This document shows positions 43,219 to 53,159 of a DNA stretch of 64,000 nucleotides, piece after piece. The number at the start of each line of letters is the position of its first letter. Positions within the stretch are counted from its first letter, which is position 1. A model generated the notes under the pieces. The model did no database searches. It saw only the letters and a program-made list of their open reading frames with translations, and had not been told where the DNA came from. Made by a program: the position numbers and the translations under genes. Source of the stretch: Haloglomus irregulare (lineage in GTDB: Archaea; Halobacteriota; Halobacteria; Halobacteriales; Haloarculaceae); assembly GCF_007421925.1 (NCBI RefSeq), contig NZ_QMDX01000002.1:1-64000 (forward strand). The letters are read 5' to 3'.

Positions 43219-44520
43219 ATGGGACGCATCTCGATGCGACAGCAGCGCGCCCTCCTGTGGGGAGTGCTCGCCGGCGGGTTCCTGCTGGTGAACTTCCATC
43301 GGACGGCGACGGCGGTGTTGGCGGACACGCTCGCGGCCACCTTCGACGCGACCGGCGCCGAACTCGGGAGCCTCCACGCCTCCTTCTTCTACATCTACGC
43401 GGCGCTGCAGCTCCCCTCGGGACTGGCCGTCGACCGGTACGGTCCCCGGCGCGTCGGGGCCCTCGGCCTCGCCGTGATGACCGGTGGCGTCGCCTGGTTC
43501 GCCCTCAGCGGCGGGCTCGCGGAGGCGTTCCTCGCCCGGGCGGCCATCGGGCTCGGCGGGAGCGTGCTCTACATCGCGACGCTGCGGTTCTGTGCCAACT
43601 GGTTCCGCCCGGACGAGTACGCGACAATGACCGGCTACACCATCGCCGCCGCCGGCGTCGGCGGCATCCTGGCGACGACGCCGCTCGCGCTCGCCATCGA
43701 GTCGGTCGGGTGGCGGAGCGCGATGCTGGTCGCCGGTGGCGTCGGCGCGACACTGGCGGTCGCCATCGGCGCCGTCGTCCGTGACACGCCGACGAGTGCC
43801 GGTCACGAGGCCGTCGGGGACGCCGCCGACCCGGGCGAGACCGCCACGCTGCGCGAGGTGCTCGACAACACCCGGACCGTCCTCGGCGAGCGCGAGACGT
43901 GGCTGCTCGGTGTCGCGCTCTTTCTCACGCTCGGTGCCAACTTCACCGTCCTCGGGCTCTGGGGGGTCCCCTACGTCGTCGACATCTACGACGTCTCCGT
44001 CGCGCGCGCCTCGACCTACGTCCTGCTGGGTAACGTCGGGTTCGTGGTCGGGTCGCCGGCGTTCGGGGCGCTCTCGGACCGCCTCGCCCGCCGGACGGGC
44101 CTGATGATCGGCGCGGCGGCGCTGTTCACCCTGAGCTACGCGGCGCTGGTGCTCGTCCCGCCCCTCCCGGTCGTCGGCGCGGCGCTGTTCTGCGCCCTGT
44201 TCGCCAACGGCGGCGTCGCGCTCGCGTTCACCGTCGGCAAGGAGCGCCACGACCCCGACGTGGCCGGCACGGTCACCGGCGTCATCAACAGCATGGGCTA
44301 CTTCGGCGCCGCGGTGCTCCCGACGGTGCTCGGGGCCGTCCTCGACGCCTACTGGACGGGCGAGGTAATCAACGGTGCCCGGGTCTACACCGTGACGGGC
44401 TACCGCGTCGCGTTCGCCATCGCCACCGGGGCCGGCGTCCTCGCCACGGGCGCTATCGTCTGGCTGCACTACCGCGAGCGCCGCGCGCCGACTGCCGGGG
44501 CCGCCCCCGCGGACGACTGA
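43219..44520 (+). CDS. MFS transporter
   Basis: 433 residues, 12 hydrophobic segments. Starts MGRISMRQQRALLWGVLAGG; GLAVDRYGPRRVG and ALSDRLARRTGLM are the loop signatures after helices 2 and 8. The NFHRTATAVLADTLAATFD first helix resembles NNP/NarK-less generic MFS members. No adjacent metabolic genes; substrate unknown. Divergent from aconitase. Confidence 0.88.
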   Translation: MGRISMRQQRALLWGVLAGGFLLVNFHRTATAVLADTLAATFDATGAELGSLHASFFYIYAALQLPSGLAVDRYGPRRVGALGLAVMTGGVAWFALSGGLAEAFLARAAIGLGGSVLYIATLRFCANWFRPDEYATMTGYTIAAAGVGGILATTPLALAIESVGWRSAMLVAGGVGATLAVAIGAVVRDTPTSAGHEAVGDAADPGETATLREVLDNTRTVLGERETWLLGVALFLTLGANFTVLGLWGVPYVVDIYDVSVARASTYVLLGNVGFVVGSPAFGALSDRLARRTGLMIGAAALFTLSYAALVLVPPLPVVGAALFCALFANGGVALAFTVGKERHDPDVAGTVTGVINSMGYFGAAVLPTVLGAVLDAYWTGEVINGARVYTVTGYRVAFAIATGAGVLATGAIVWLHYRERRAPTAGAAPADD

Positions 44521-44602
44521 GCCCGACGCGTCGGCGGCCGACCATGCCGCCCCCGACCGTCGTGACCGCGGGCTTATACCCGCGGACCGGCAAGCGCCGC
44601 CC

Positions 44603-45253
44603 ATGAGTACGAACCGCGTCGCGGTCGCCTGTCCGTCCTGCTCGCCGGGGGACGAGACGGTCCACGAGCTGCTGCACGAGTCCGGGCACGCCACCGTCCG
44701 CTGCACGGAGTGCGACCACGTCCACAGGACCGATCTCCCGAGCGACCCGACCGTCGAGCGCCGGGTCATCGCCTCGCAGGAGGGCGACTCCATCGAGGCC
44801 ACTGCCGAGTTCGACCCCGACGGTCAGCTGGCGGCCGGCGACGAGTTCCTCGTCGAGACGGACGAGGCCATCCTCTCGGCGGCCGTCACGAGCCTCGAAC
44901 TCCTCGACGGCGAGCGCGCCGAGGCGGCCCCCGTCGCGGAGGTGAGGACGGTCTGGACCCGGGTCGTCGGCAACGTCGCCGTCGACCTCACGCTCCACCC
45001 GAAGGACGGTCGGCACGACTCCACCTACTCGACGGAGGTCCGGGTCCCGGGCGACGAACTGTTCACCGTCGGCCAGGTCCAGGAGTACGGCGACGCCGAG
45101 TTCACCGTCGAGGGCATCGTCCTCCGGGACGACGTCGAGCGGTACGGCCAGCGCAAGCTGGACTACGCGGGCGACCAGGCCCCCGCAAAGGAGATCAAAC
45201 GGGTGTACGGGCGCGACGAGTCGAAGGTCTCGAACGCCTGGTCGGGCTGGTAG
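44603..45253 (+). CDS. HVO_0476-family zinc finger protein
   Basis: 216 residues. Two CxxC pairs (ACPSC, RCTEC) in the first 40 residues form a zinc ribbon, followed by a beta-rich domain with EVRTVWTRVVGNVAVDLTLHP and a C-terminal EIKRVYGRDESKVSNAWSGW. Overall it matches the haloarchaeal protein known as HVO_0476. Nucleic-acid binding is plausible but unproven. Confidence 0.85.
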   Translation: MSTNRVAVACPSCSPGDETVHELLHESGHATVRCTECDHVHRTDLPSDPTVERRVIASQEGDSIEATAEFDPDGQLAAGDEFLVETDEAILSAAVTSLELLDGERAEAAPVAEVRTVWTRVVGNVAVDLTLHPKDGRHDSTYSTEVRVPGDELFTVGQVQEYGDAEFTVEGIVLRDDVERYGQRKLDYAGDQAPAKEIKRVYGRDESKVSNAWSGW

Positions 45254-45265
45254 CGGCGATGGGGG

Positions 45266-45572
45266 GTGAGGCGTACCGCGAGGCCGGGACCCGGTCGGCT
45301 CGACCGCCCTGGCCACGACGTCCACGTCCGACAGGGCGACGGCCGCGAGGGGTGGCCTGACCACGCGCTCTGCGACGCGGCCTCCCTCACCTGCGCCGCC
45401 GACGCTGTTCCCGAGCCCCGTCGTCGAGCGGGCCCGTCCCGGTGGCCGGCTGCTCGCGCCGGTGCGTGAGGGCCCTCTGCGGGAGCTGGACCCCGCCACC
45501 CGCCGCGAGGACGGCTCGCTCGACCGCGAGTCCCACGGCGCCGTCGGGTTCGTGGAGACGCGCGGCGACTGA
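45266..45572 (+). pseudogene. Protein-L-isoaspartate methyltransferase remnant
   Basis: C-terminal half of a PCMT-like gene. First frame: GHDVHVRQGDGREGWPDHAL then LTCAADAVPEP. The second frame, one base over, continues VVERARPGGRLLAPVREGPLR to SHGAVGFVETRGD and a stop at 45570-45572. The switch falls in a run of four Cs (gagccccgtc), so a single extra C can explain it. The SAM-binding N-terminal half is missing, so this is a remnant regardless of sequence quality. Confidence 0.75.
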
Positions 45573-45817
45573 GCGGCCGCTCCGGAGTGTCGGTTCGGGT
45601 CCACGAAGGGTAGCGCCGTGTGGGGCGACGCCTCCCTGCCGCGCGCGGCTTCGGATGCTACTGCGGAACTACCCGTCGCCACGATGTGGGGTCAGAGGCG
45701 GTACGGGTAATCCGCAGTCGTCTCTGCAGTCGCGGACGGTATAAAGACGCGGGCCACCGCCGGGCCGGCAGTGGCGACGGCGGGCCGCTTTTGTCCCGTG
45801 ACCGCCTACGGCCGTCG
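45573..45817. other. Intergenic, no gene seen
   Basis: Between the PCMT remnant and the CAP gene. No protein-like frame. The last 50 bases hold ggccgcttttgtcc, probably the promoter of the CAP gene. Confidence 0.4.
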
Positions 45818-46552
45818 ATGGCCGAATGCGTCGTCTGTGGCCGGGAGACCTCCGTCACCGCGGCCTGCCCGCACTGCGGGCGGCCGGTGTGCGCGAGCCA
45901 CCGCGCCGCCGACGCCCATGACTGCCCCGGGCTGGACGCCGCCCGGACGACCGGCTGGGTCATCGACCTCGACGGCCCGCAGCCGAAGCCGATGGCCGAC
46001 GACGGGGTGCCGGGCTGGCGCGACCTGCTGACACCCTCCCGGAGCGGCGCGTACATGGCCGCCGGGAGCGCGGTCGTGGTGCTGGTCGCGGTACTCCTGG
46101 TCGTGGTTGTGGCCCCGGGCTCCGGCGCGGCAGCCGGCGACGACCTGAACGAGACCCGCGTCGAGCGACTCGTCGCCGAGGGGGTCAACGACCGCCGGGT
46201 CGAACGCGGGCTGGACCCGCTCGCGTACGACGAGTCGCTAGCGACCGTCGCCGCCAGCCACTCCCGGGACATGCACGAGCGCGACTACTTCGCCCACGAG
46301 GCCCCCGACGGCGCGGGGGTCGACGACCGGTATGCCCGCTTCGGCATCGACTGTAACGGCGGCGAGAACATCTATCTCACGCGGGCGGGCGGCCTCGCCG
46401 CGACCGAGGGGACGCTCGCGGACCACGTCGTCCGCGAGTGGATGAACTCCGAGGGCCACCGCGAGGCCATCCTCCGTGACCGCTACACCAGCCAGGGCAT
46501 CGGTATCGTAGTCGCCGACGGGGCCGTCTACGCGACCCAGAACTTCTGCTGA
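45818..46552 (+). CDS. AN1-type zinc finger, membrane helix and CAP domain protein
   Basis: 244 residues. Residues 1-40: CVVCGRE...CPHCGRPVCASHRAADAHDC, an AN1-like zinc finger. About 79-101: one hydrophobic helix. About 110-244: CAP/SCP domain (NDRRVERGLDPLAYDESLA, SHSRDMHERDYFAHEAP, GENIYL, VREWMNSEGHREAIL, IGIVVADG) with the active-site-like His and Glu. Topology puts the zinc finger inside and the CAP domain outside the cell. CAP domains bind lipids or act as proteases; role here unknown. Confidence 0.85.
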   Translation: MAECVVCGRETSVTAACPHCGRPVCASHRAADAHDCPGLDAARTTGWVIDLDGPQPKPMADDGVPGWRDLLTPSRSGAYMAAGSAVVVLVAVLLVVVVAPGSGAAAGDDLNETRVERLVAEGVNDRRVERGLDPLAYDESLATVAASHSRDMHERDYFAHEAPDGAGVDDRYARFGIDCNGGENIYLTRAGGLAATEGTLADHVVREWMNSEGHREAILRDRYTSQGIGIVVADGAVYATQNFC

Positions 46553-46674
46553 ACGCCGATACGCCCGGATGATCGGGTTACGGTCCGAGTACGAGTGGAA
46601 CACCCGTACTGGCGAGACTATACCCGATATTGCCGAGTAACCTCCCAGCGCCCGCCCCACGTTTCGGGTCCGCG

Positions 46675-47775
46675 TCAGTCGTCGGCGGGCGGGTACCGCG
46701 GGACCCGGGCGGAGCGGTCCGACCCCTCGTGGAACGGCAGGTCGATGACCTCGGCGGGCACCTCCTCGCCGTCGACGCGGACGGTCACCGCTCCGGCGTC
46801 CAGCCCGATGCCGACGTACGCGAGGGCGGCGTCCCGCTCCAGCGTCGGCGACGCGGTGGCCCGGGTGACCTCGCCGACGGCACTGTCGCCGTCGAAGACG
46901 GCCGCGCTGCGCTCCGGGAGCGCCTCCGGCAACAGCCCGACCAGGCGCTCCGAGGGCCGGCCGCGGTTCTCCACCTTCGAGACGACCTCCTGGCCGACGT
47001 AGCAGCCCTTCTCGAAGTCGAGCGCGTTCCGGATCCCGGCGACGTTCGGAATCCTCCCCTCCAGTTCCGTGTCGAACAGGGGGGTGCCGGCCTCCAGCGC
47101 GAGCGTCTCGAAGACGCCGTACCCGAAGGGGACGGCGTTGAGCCCGCGAGTCAGGAGCGTATCGAACACCTCGCCGCCGGCGTCGGCGGTGCAGACGACC
47201 TCGTACCCCTCCTCGCCGAGGGGGCCGTCGGTCCGGACGACGGTGACGCCGGCATCGCCCATCGACCCCCGGACGAACGAGCACTGCCGGTCCGGCGACC
47301 CGGCCCCGTTCAGCACGGAGGCGACCTTCTCCGTCGAGGTGGGACCGTGGACGCCGAAGACGCCGAAGTCGGCCGACGCCACCTGGATATCCACGTCCTG
47401 GATGAACACCTTGCCCGACCAGTCCTCGACGAGCGGCTCCGCCCGGGCCGGCGGCGTAAAGACGAGCAGCCGCCGGCCGGCGTTGTAGACGTACATGTCC
47501 GTGGTGATGGCGCCCTGCGGGTCGAGCAGGAGTGCGTAGCAGCCCTCCCCGTCCGTCGTGGGGACGCGGTTGGAGACGGCATCGTCGACGAAGTCGTGCC
47601 GGTCGTCGCCGGTCACCTCGACGACACCGTACCCCATCTCGATGACCCCGACCCCGCTCCGGACGGCGGTGGCCGTCCGCTCGGGCCGGCGGTACCGCTC
47701 GACGGCGCGCCGCCCGTCCGCGAGTTCGCGGTAGGTCGCGCCGTGTGCCTCGTGGTCCTCCGGGACGACAGTCAT
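46675..47775 (-). CDS. YgfZ/GcvT-like folate-binding protein
   Basis: 366 residues. GcvT-fold protein; the KGCYVGQEVVSK segment is the YgfZ/IBA57 signature with its conserved Cys. SGVGVIEMGYGVVEVTGDD near the N-terminus and FGVFGVHGP in the middle are typical. In bacteria and mitochondria YgfZ/IBA57 helps 4Fe-4S assembly using folate; haloarchaeal members are often annotated as aminomethyltransferase. No other glycine-cleavage genes adjoin, which favours the YgfZ role. Confidence 0.8.
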   Translation of the reverse strand: MTVVPEDHEAHGATYRELADGRRAVERYRRPERTATAVRSGVGVIEMGYGVVEVTGDDRHDFVDDAVSNRVPTTDGEGCYALLLDPQGAITTDMYVYNAGRRLLVFTPPARAEPLVEDWSGKVFIQDVDIQVASADFGVFGVHGPTSTEKVASVLNGAGSPDRQCSFVRGSMGDAGVTVVRTDGPLGEEGYEVVCTADAGGEVFDTLLTRGLNAVPFGYGVFETLALEAGTPLFDTELEGRIPNVAGIRNALDFEKGCYVGQEVVSKVENRGRPSERLVGLLPEALPERSAAVFDGDSAVGEVTRATASPTLERDAALAYVGIGLDAGAVTVRVDGEEVPAEVIDLPFHEGSDRSARVPRYPPADD

Positions 47776-47832
47776 ACCCGGCGGTAGCAGGGGTCGGCGG
47801 ATAACTCCGACGCCACGGCGATGGGGCCGGAC

Positions 47833-47973
47833 CTACAGCTCGTAGCGCGCGATGTCGCCGGACTCGCAGGCGGGACAGCCGACGGTCGAGGGCTCGACGG
47901 TCGTCCCACAGTGACGACACTCGTGGACGACGGCGCGGTCGTCGCGGAGCGCGGCGACGAGTCGTCCGAACAT
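47833..47973 (-). CDS. Small zinc-ribbon protein
   Basis: 46 residues: MFGRLVAALRDDRAVVHECR, then HCGTTVEPSTVGCPACESGD. Two CxxC pairs (CRHC, CPAC) make a rubredoxin-like knuckle. ATG at 47973; family common in haloarchaea, function unknown. Confidence 0.65.
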   Translation of the reverse strand: MFGRLVAALRDDRAVVHECRHCGTTVEPSTVGCPACESGDIARYEL

Positions 47974-48089
47974 ACCGTCGCGAAGGTGCCGGCCCGGTAA
48001 ATAGCCGCTCGAACCGACTTGGAAGTGAAAACCGCAGGACGGCGGCGTCGTGCTCCTGGCTCTGTCAGCCAGCCGTCGGACGCACTGGG

Positions 48090-48389
48090 TCACAGCGGCA
48101 GCCGTTCGAGCATCCGGTCGACGAACGACCGCTCCGTCTCCGCGGCCTCGCCGGGGTCGGGCACTACGCGGTCGTCCGGGTAGATGCGGGCCCGGCCGGT
48201 CTCCTCCTCGACTCGGATGAGGTTCGCCTCCTTCAGGTCCCCCAGGGCCGCCTCGATGCTGTCGATATCAAGATCGGTCCCGGACCGGAGTTCGAACACC
48301 GTCATCCCCTCCTCGTGGCGGTCCACGAGCGCGTCGAGGACGGTGACCTCGGTCGCGTCGCGATCCCGGTACTCCGGCTTCGCCTGCAT
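48090..48389 (-). CDS. DUF6432-like winged-helix protein
   Basis: 99 residues: MQAKPEYRDRDATEVTVLDA, then EEGMTVFELRSGTDLDIDSIEAALGDL, LIRVEEETGRARIYPD and an acidic tail. A compact winged helix with the pattern of the haloarchaeal DUF6432 family. An alternative ATG at 48404 adds five residues, but the TATA box 29 bases upstream of 48389 favours the shorter form. Possible regulator; function unknown. Confidence 0.7.
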   Translation of the reverse strand: MQAKPEYRDRDATEVTVLDALVDRHEEGMTVFELRSGTDLDIDSIEAALGDLKEANLIRVEEETGRARIYPDDRVVPDPGEAAETERSFVDRMLERLPL

Positions 48390-48414
48390 ATCCGACCGTT
48401 GCATTCGCCCGGTG

Positions 48415-48420
48415 ATAAAT
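48415..48420 (-). promoter_or_regulatory. TATA box of the DUF6432-like gene
   Basis: Minus strand ATTTATC centred about 29 bases before the ATG at 48389. Confidence 0.45.
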
Positions 48421-48573
48421 CCGCGCGGGACGGAACGTGCCGCCGGGCGCGCACCGTCACCCCCTCCGACCCGGCGTCCCGGCCCGGTCCGGACCCGACC
48501 GACCGCCGACCGACGGAACGGCGTCAGCCGGGCGTCTGACGCCCGCACGTCGAGGGTCACATCCCCCAGTACG

Positions 48574-48579
48574 TTTAAA
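48574..48579 (+). promoter_or_regulatory. TATA box of the acidic zinc-ribbon gene
   Basis: TTTAAA centred about 28 bases before the ATG at 48605; supports this start. Confidence 0.5.
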
Positions 48580-48604
48580 TCCGCGTCGGGGCCATCCCCG
48601 TGTA

Positions 48605-49477
48605 ATGGGGCTGAAGTGTTCGCTCTTCGGGCACGCGTTCGACGAGCGTGACGTGGTCCGTGAGCGCGATTCCACGGGGAGTGAGGTCGTCACCATCGTG
48701 AAGGACGTCGAGCGGTGCGCGGAGTGTGGCACCACGCGCGTCGTCTCGACGAACAAGGAGGTCGTCTCGGCGGCCGGCGCGACGGCCGACGGCGGCGTCG
48801 AAGCCGGTGCCACGCTCCGTACGCCCGGCGACGACGGGTCGGCGGGCGACGCGTTCGAGGCGCCCGACGAGTCCGAGGCCGGCGCCGTCACCGAGCCGAG
48901 CGACGCGGGCGAGGGCGCCGGCTTCGACGCCGCCGACGATGTCGAGGGCGAGGACGCGACGGTGCTGACCGGCGGCTCCGACGACGAGGCCGACCCCGAC
49001 GGAACGACGGTGCTCGGCGACGCGGCCGAGGGCATGGCGGACGTAGCGGGCCCCGAGCCCGAGCCGACGGACGCGGACCACGACCCCGCGACGGCGGACG
49101 AGCCGGTGACGGACGACGCGGAGATCCTGACCGACGACGAGCCGGCCGACCGCGCCCCGGGGCGCTGGCCGGGTGAGGAGGCCCCGGACGCGTGGGAGCC
49201 GGAGCCGCTCGGCGACGACGCCGACGACGCGCTCGCGGACGAGGGGTCGACGGCTGACGCCGAGGCCGACACGGACGCGGACGACGAGACGCCGGACGCG
49301 ACGGCCGAGCCGGCACCCGACGTCGAGCCCGAGCCCGCCGCGACCGCCTCGTTCACCGTACCGGACGGCTACTACCGCTGCCCGGAGTGCAGCCACACCA
49401 TCCCGGCCAGCTCCTCGTTCCGCCGGGGGGACGCCTGTCCGGAGTGCGTCCGCGGCTACCTCGAGGCCGGGGAGTAG
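48605..49477 (+). CDS. Acidic protein with N- and C-terminal zinc motifs
   Basis: 290 residues. Conserved N-terminus MGLKCSLFGHAFDERDVV with a zinc motif RCAECG near 37-42; a long disordered, extremely acidic middle (about 60-245) of Asp/Glu/Ala/Pro; and a C-terminal zinc ribbon YYRCPECSHTIP...DACPECVRG. Known from haloarchaea only; the acidic middle probably varies in length between species. Role unknown. Confidence 0.7.
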   Translation: MGLKCSLFGHAFDERDVVRERDSTGSEVVTIVKDVERCAECGTTRVVSTNKEVVSAAGATADGGVEAGATLRTPGDDGSAGDAFEAPDESEAGAVTEPSDAGEGAGFDAADDVEGEDATVLTGGSDDEADPDGTTVLGDAAEGMADVAGPEPEPTDADHDPATADEPVTDDAEILTDDEPADRAPGRWPGEEAPDAWEPEPLGDDADDALADEGSTADAEADTDADDETPDATAEPAPDVEPEPAATASFTVPDGYYRCPECSHTIPASSSFRRGDACPECVRGYLEAGE

Positions 49478-49540
49478 GCGCCCCCGGGGGTGACGGGACA
49501 GGCCGAAATCGGTAAACCGTTCCTCCGCAAACCGGCCCGC

Positions 49541-49936
49541 ATGGAGGAGTACAAGATGCGTCGAGGGGAGTACCTCGAGGAACGCGTCCCGGGTCTGGAG
49601 GGGACCATCGAGGACTACTTCGGCCCCATCACCGCAACGGAGGAGTTCAACGGGAGCGACCTGTTCGTCGTCGAGGAGCCGGACAACCCCGTGTTCGAGC
49701 GGGTCGTCGCCGGCGCCGTCGTGTACGACGGCAAGAAGGACAAGCTGGCCGTCGACTTCGTCGAGCGCGACCTGGAGGACCTGATGGAGACCGGCGACGT
49801 GGACGCCGCCGGCGACGCGAACGACGCGAAGAACGACTTCCTGCTGGAGTGCACCGGCCGGGACGCGAAGTCCCGGCGCGAGTCGATGAAGCGCGCCGTC
49901 GAGGACGACGCCGACGCGCCCGACGACCTGGACTAG
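49541..49936 (+). CDS. DUF5611-type protein
   Basis: 131 residues: MEEYKMRRGEYLEERVPGLE, then DYFGPITATEEFNGSDLFVV, FERVVAGAVVYDGKKDKLAV and a C-terminal acidic tail. Small alpha/beta protein, cytoplasmic. Compatible with the archaeal DUF5611 family (unknown function). The ATG at 49541 is preceded by accgcaaaccgg and starts at the conserved block. Confidence 0.75.
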   Translation: MEEYKMRRGEYLEERVPGLEGTIEDYFGPITATEEFNGSDLFVVEEPDNPVFERVVAGAVVYDGKKDKLAVDFVERDLEDLMETGDVDAAGDANDAKNDFLLECTGRDAKSRRESMKRAVEDDADAPDDLD

Positions 49937-50213
49937 CGACGGCGAGTCGCGCTCGGTCACCAGCGCCTCCAGGCCGGCGGACGGCACGAACGCCAGCAGC
50001 CCGTCCGTCCCGTCATGGAGCCGGACGCCGTGCTCGGGGTGGGCCTATCGCTCGCAGCCGACCGACCCGTCGAACGTGATCGCGCGGCACGGACCGGGCG
50101 TCGAGCGCCGACGGTCCCCCGTCTCGTGCCGGGCCCCCGTGGCGCCCGTGACCGCGCCCCGCCCGACCGGGTGGACCGCAATCACTAACGGCCGGCGACT
50201 CCCGGCATCGAAC

Positions 50214-51818
50214 ATGCAACTGGCCGGAATGGCGTCCAACCGCGGGCGCAACCTGCTGCATATCGCCGACCGCGCGCCGGGTGGTGCCGAGTTCGCCGTC
50301 GTCCTCGCCAACGAGGAGGGCGCGCCCGTCCTCGAACGCGCCTCCGAGCGCGGCATCCCGACGGAGGTGGTCGTTCGCGAGGACGGCGAGTCCCGCGAGT
50401 CCCACGAGGCCCGCGTCCTCGACGCGCTGTCGGGCTACGAGTTCGACCTCGTCTGCCTGGACGGCTACATGCGCGTCCTCACCGGGGGGTTCCTCGACGA
50501 GGTGCCGACGGCGCTCAACGTCCACCCCTCGCTGCTCCCGGCGTTCCCGGGGACGGATGCCCACGAGCAGGCGCTCGACGCCGGCGTCTCCGTCACCGGC
50601 TGCACCGTCCACGTCGTCGACGAGACGGTGGACGAGGGTCCCATCGTCACCCAGGAGTCCGTCCCCGTCTACGACGACGACGGGACGGACGAGCTGGCGG
50701 AGCGGGTGCTGTACGAGGCCGAGTTCGCGGCCTACCCCCGGGCCGTCGAGTGGTTCGCCGCGGACCGCGTGACGGTCGACCACGACGCCGGCGTCGTCCA
50801 CGTCGACGGTGACACCGCGACCCGCGACGACGGCGAGCCGTTCCCGCGCCGTCGGCTCGCCTCGGACGACCGCGTCGCCGACCTCCGCTACGGGGAGAAC
50901 CCTCATCAGGCCGCGGCACTGTACGCCGACACCACCTGCGAGGAGGCCAACGTCGTCGACGCCCCGCAGTTGAACGAGGGCGCCAAGTCGCTCTCGTACA
51001 ACAACTACAACGACGCCGACGGCGCGCTCGACCTGATCAAGGAGTTCGACGAGCCCGCGGCGGCGGTCATCAAGCACACCAACCCCGCGGGCTGTGCGAC
51101 CGCGGACAGCCTTGCCGAGGCCTACGACGACGCGCTCGCGACGGACCCGATGAGCGCGTTCGGCGGCATCGTCGCGCTGAACCGGACCTGCGACGCCGCC
51201 ACCGCCGAACGGATCATCGACTCGTTCAAGGAGGTCGTCGTCGCGCCCGGCTACACCGACAGCGCGCTGGACGTGCTCTTCGAGAAGGAGAACCTCCGCG
51301 TGCTCGACGTCGGCGACGAGGGAACGCTCACGACGACGGGCGAGCGCCACACGGAGAAGCCACTCGTCGGCGGCCGCCTCGTCCAGGACCGGGACCTCCG
51401 GGAGGTCACCGCCGCCGACCTGGAGTTCGTCACCGAGCGCGACCCGACCGACGACGAGGTCGAGACGATGCTGTTCGCCTGGCGGACGCTCAAGCACGTC
51501 AAGTCCAACGGCATCCTGTTCGCGACGGAGACCGAGACCGTCGGCGTCGGGATGGGTCAGGTCTCGCGGGTCGACGCGGTCCGGCTGGCCGCGATGAAGG
51601 CCGATGAACACGCCGAGGGCAAGGACGCCGAGGGCGCCGTGATGGCCTCGGACGCCTTCTTCCCGTTCCCCGACGGCATCGAGGCGGCCGCCGACGCCGG
51701 CATCGAGGCCGTCGTCCAGCCCGGCGGCAGCGTCAACGACGAGGACGTCATCGAGGCCGCCGACGAGCACGGGATGGCGATGGCGTTCACCGGCCAGCGG
51801 TGTTTCAAGCACGATTGA
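50214..51818 (+). CDS. purH: PurN-AICARFT fusion (purine synthesis)
   Basis: 534 residues. N-terminal GAR transformylase (about 1-190): MASNRGRN phosphate loop, and catalytic Asn102/His104 in [12 protein letters not shown] with Asp140. C-terminal AICAR transformylase (about 210-534): [39 protein letters not shown]. The IMP cyclohydrolase domain of bacterial PurH is absent; archaea use PurO for that step. Both folate-dependent formyl transfers are thus on one polypeptide, a haloarchaeal arrangement. Confidence 0.93.
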   Translation: MQLAGMASNRGRNLLHIADRAPGGAEFAVVLANEEGAPVLERASERGIPTEVVVREDGESRESHEARVLDALSGYEFDLVCLDGYMRVLTGGFLDEVPTALNVHPSLLPAFPGTDAHEQALDAGVSVTGCTVHVVDETVDEGPIVTQESVPVYDDDGTDELAERVLYEAEFAAYPRAVEWFAADRVTVDHDAGVVHVDGDTATRDDGEPFPRRRLASDDRVADLRYGENPHQAAALYADTTCEEANVVDAPQLNEGAKSLSYNNYNDADGALDLIKEFDEPAAAVIKHTNPAGCATADSLAEAYDDALATDPMSAFGGIVALNRTCDAATAERIIDSFKEVVVAPGYTDSALDVLFEKENLRVLDVGDEGTLTTTGERHTEKPLVGGRLVQDRDLREVTAADLEFVTERDPTDDEVETMLFAWRTLKHVKSNGILFATETETVGVGMGQVSRVDAVRLAAMKADEHAEGKDAEGAVMASDAFFPFPDGIEAAADAGIEAVVQPGGSVNDEDVIEAADEHGMAMAFTGQRCFKHD

Positions 51819-51975
51819 GTCCGAAGCTCGCCGCATGACCGAACGGAGCGAGCGAATGCCGGGCTCGGGGCCAATACCGTGCGGTCGTATCTTCTCCGGG
51901 AAAGAGGCCAGTTATCATCGGAGCCACCGATGGAACTCGGGCTACGAGTATCGGGAGCCACACGAGCGAACCGTA

Positions 51976-52842
51976 TCAGTCCAGCCGGAGCAGCTCCAGC
52001 ACCATCAGGCTCAGTCCGAACGGGACGAGCGTGGTGGCGACGAGGAAGAAGCCGGCCCACGAGAGCAGTGGGCGGTCGACGAAGATGAACATGATGGGGC
52101 CGAACAGCGACCACGCGCCGAAGACGGGGACGCCGACCTCCGGCGTGGCCAGCAGGTAGCCGACTGTACAGAGCAGACAGCAGGAGAGGAGGACGTTGAC
52201 GGCGATCGGGAACCCCGGTGCGACGCTGCTCGCGAGGAAGACGGGGTAGAGCATGAACGTGGCCATCCCGAAGACGGCGGTCTTCGGGTCGATATCGAAG
52301 CGGTACCGCTCCAGCGCCCGGGCGGCGATGGTGATGCGGTCGCCGAGGTCAGCCGACGCGGTCCCGGCAGCCGTGGCCGGGCCCGGCTCACCGGAGCGAC
52401 GGGTGCTCGAGCCGGTCGGGCCGTCGGTGTGGTGGCCGGTTGCGGTCCCACCCGTTCCGGCGCCGGCCGTCCCGCTCGTGCCGGTGCTCCCGGCGTCGGT
52501 CCACCCGTCGGTGGTCCAGCGGGCACGCTCTCGTTCCCGGGGCCGGCGGCCGCTGGCACCGCCGGCCGTTCCGGCGTTGTCGGTCCCGGTTCCGGCGGTC
52601 CCGTCGACGTACTGTTCGTGGCCGAGGCGGTCGTAGCGGTCGCGCTCGTCCGGGTCCGTGAGCACCTCGCGGGCGCGCTTGACCCGCTGGAACTGCTCGC
52701 TGGCGTCGGGGTCGTCGTTGTGGTCGGGGTGGGTCTGCTTGACCCGCTCGCGGTAGGAGGCCTCGATGTCCGCGGCGCTGGCGTCGGGGTGGCCCCCGAG
52801 CACCGCGTAGTAGTTATCCGCCGCATCACCCCGGTCGGGCAT
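51976..52842 (-). CDS. Membrane DnaJ-domain protein
   Basis: 288 residues. J domain at about 8-75 with HPD at 38-40 ([10 protein letters not shown]). Residues about 80-165 are a disordered Gly/Thr/Ala stretch. Three to four hydrophobic helices follow ([66 protein letters not shown]). Probably tethers DnaK near the membrane. A run of Gly/Ala/Thr repeats explains much of the length. Confidence 0.85.
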   Translation of the reverse strand: MPDRGDAADNYYAVLGGHPDASAADIEASYRERVKQTHPDHNDDPDASEQFQRVKRAREVLTDPDERDRYDRLGHEQYVDGTAGTGTDNAGTAGGASGRRPRERERARWTTDGWTDAGSTGTSGTAGAGTGGTATGHHTDGPTGSSTRRSGEPGPATAAGTASADLGDRITIAARALERYRFDIDPKTAVFGMATFMLYPVFLASSVAPGFPIAVNVLLSCCLLCTVGYLLATPEVGVPVFGAWSLFGPIMFIFVDRPLLSWAGFFLVATTLVPFGLSLMVLELLRLD

Positions 52843-53159
52843 TGTCGATATCTGTGGCTGCGGGGACCAAACACTGTCGGTGATATCGGGGTGGTCCGCG
52901 AGGTAGCGGGTTCAAAAAGCGGGGTGGGGGGGGTGGGGATGCACCCATAAGACGGGTGCGTCCGGCGATAGTGGAGGCAGGAGTATCAACCTTCCGGCCA
53001 TGGGCATCCGCACCGGGTGGCCGTGAGACGCCGTATCAGCCCGTGAAAGCCGGATCGGCGGCTTCAGCGGCGGGGACGAACGAGCACCGGGGCGGGTCCG
53101 CGCGTCCGCCCGGGCGGCGCCCGACAGGGCTAAGCCGACGGGGCCTCCTACGCCGATAC
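52843..53159. other. Intergenic, promoter regions only
   Basis: About 317 bases. Contains a G-rich run (cggggtggggggggtgggg, about 52919-52938) and AT patches (gatatctg; gtatcaacc) that may serve the flanking genes. No protein-like frame. Confidence 0.45.

Noticed and set aside
49940-50060. Minus-strand frame reading HGVRLHDGTDGLLAFVPSAGLEALV
   Set aside because: It looks protein-like for about 35 residues but has no start and is split by frames; it is too short to call a gene remnant.
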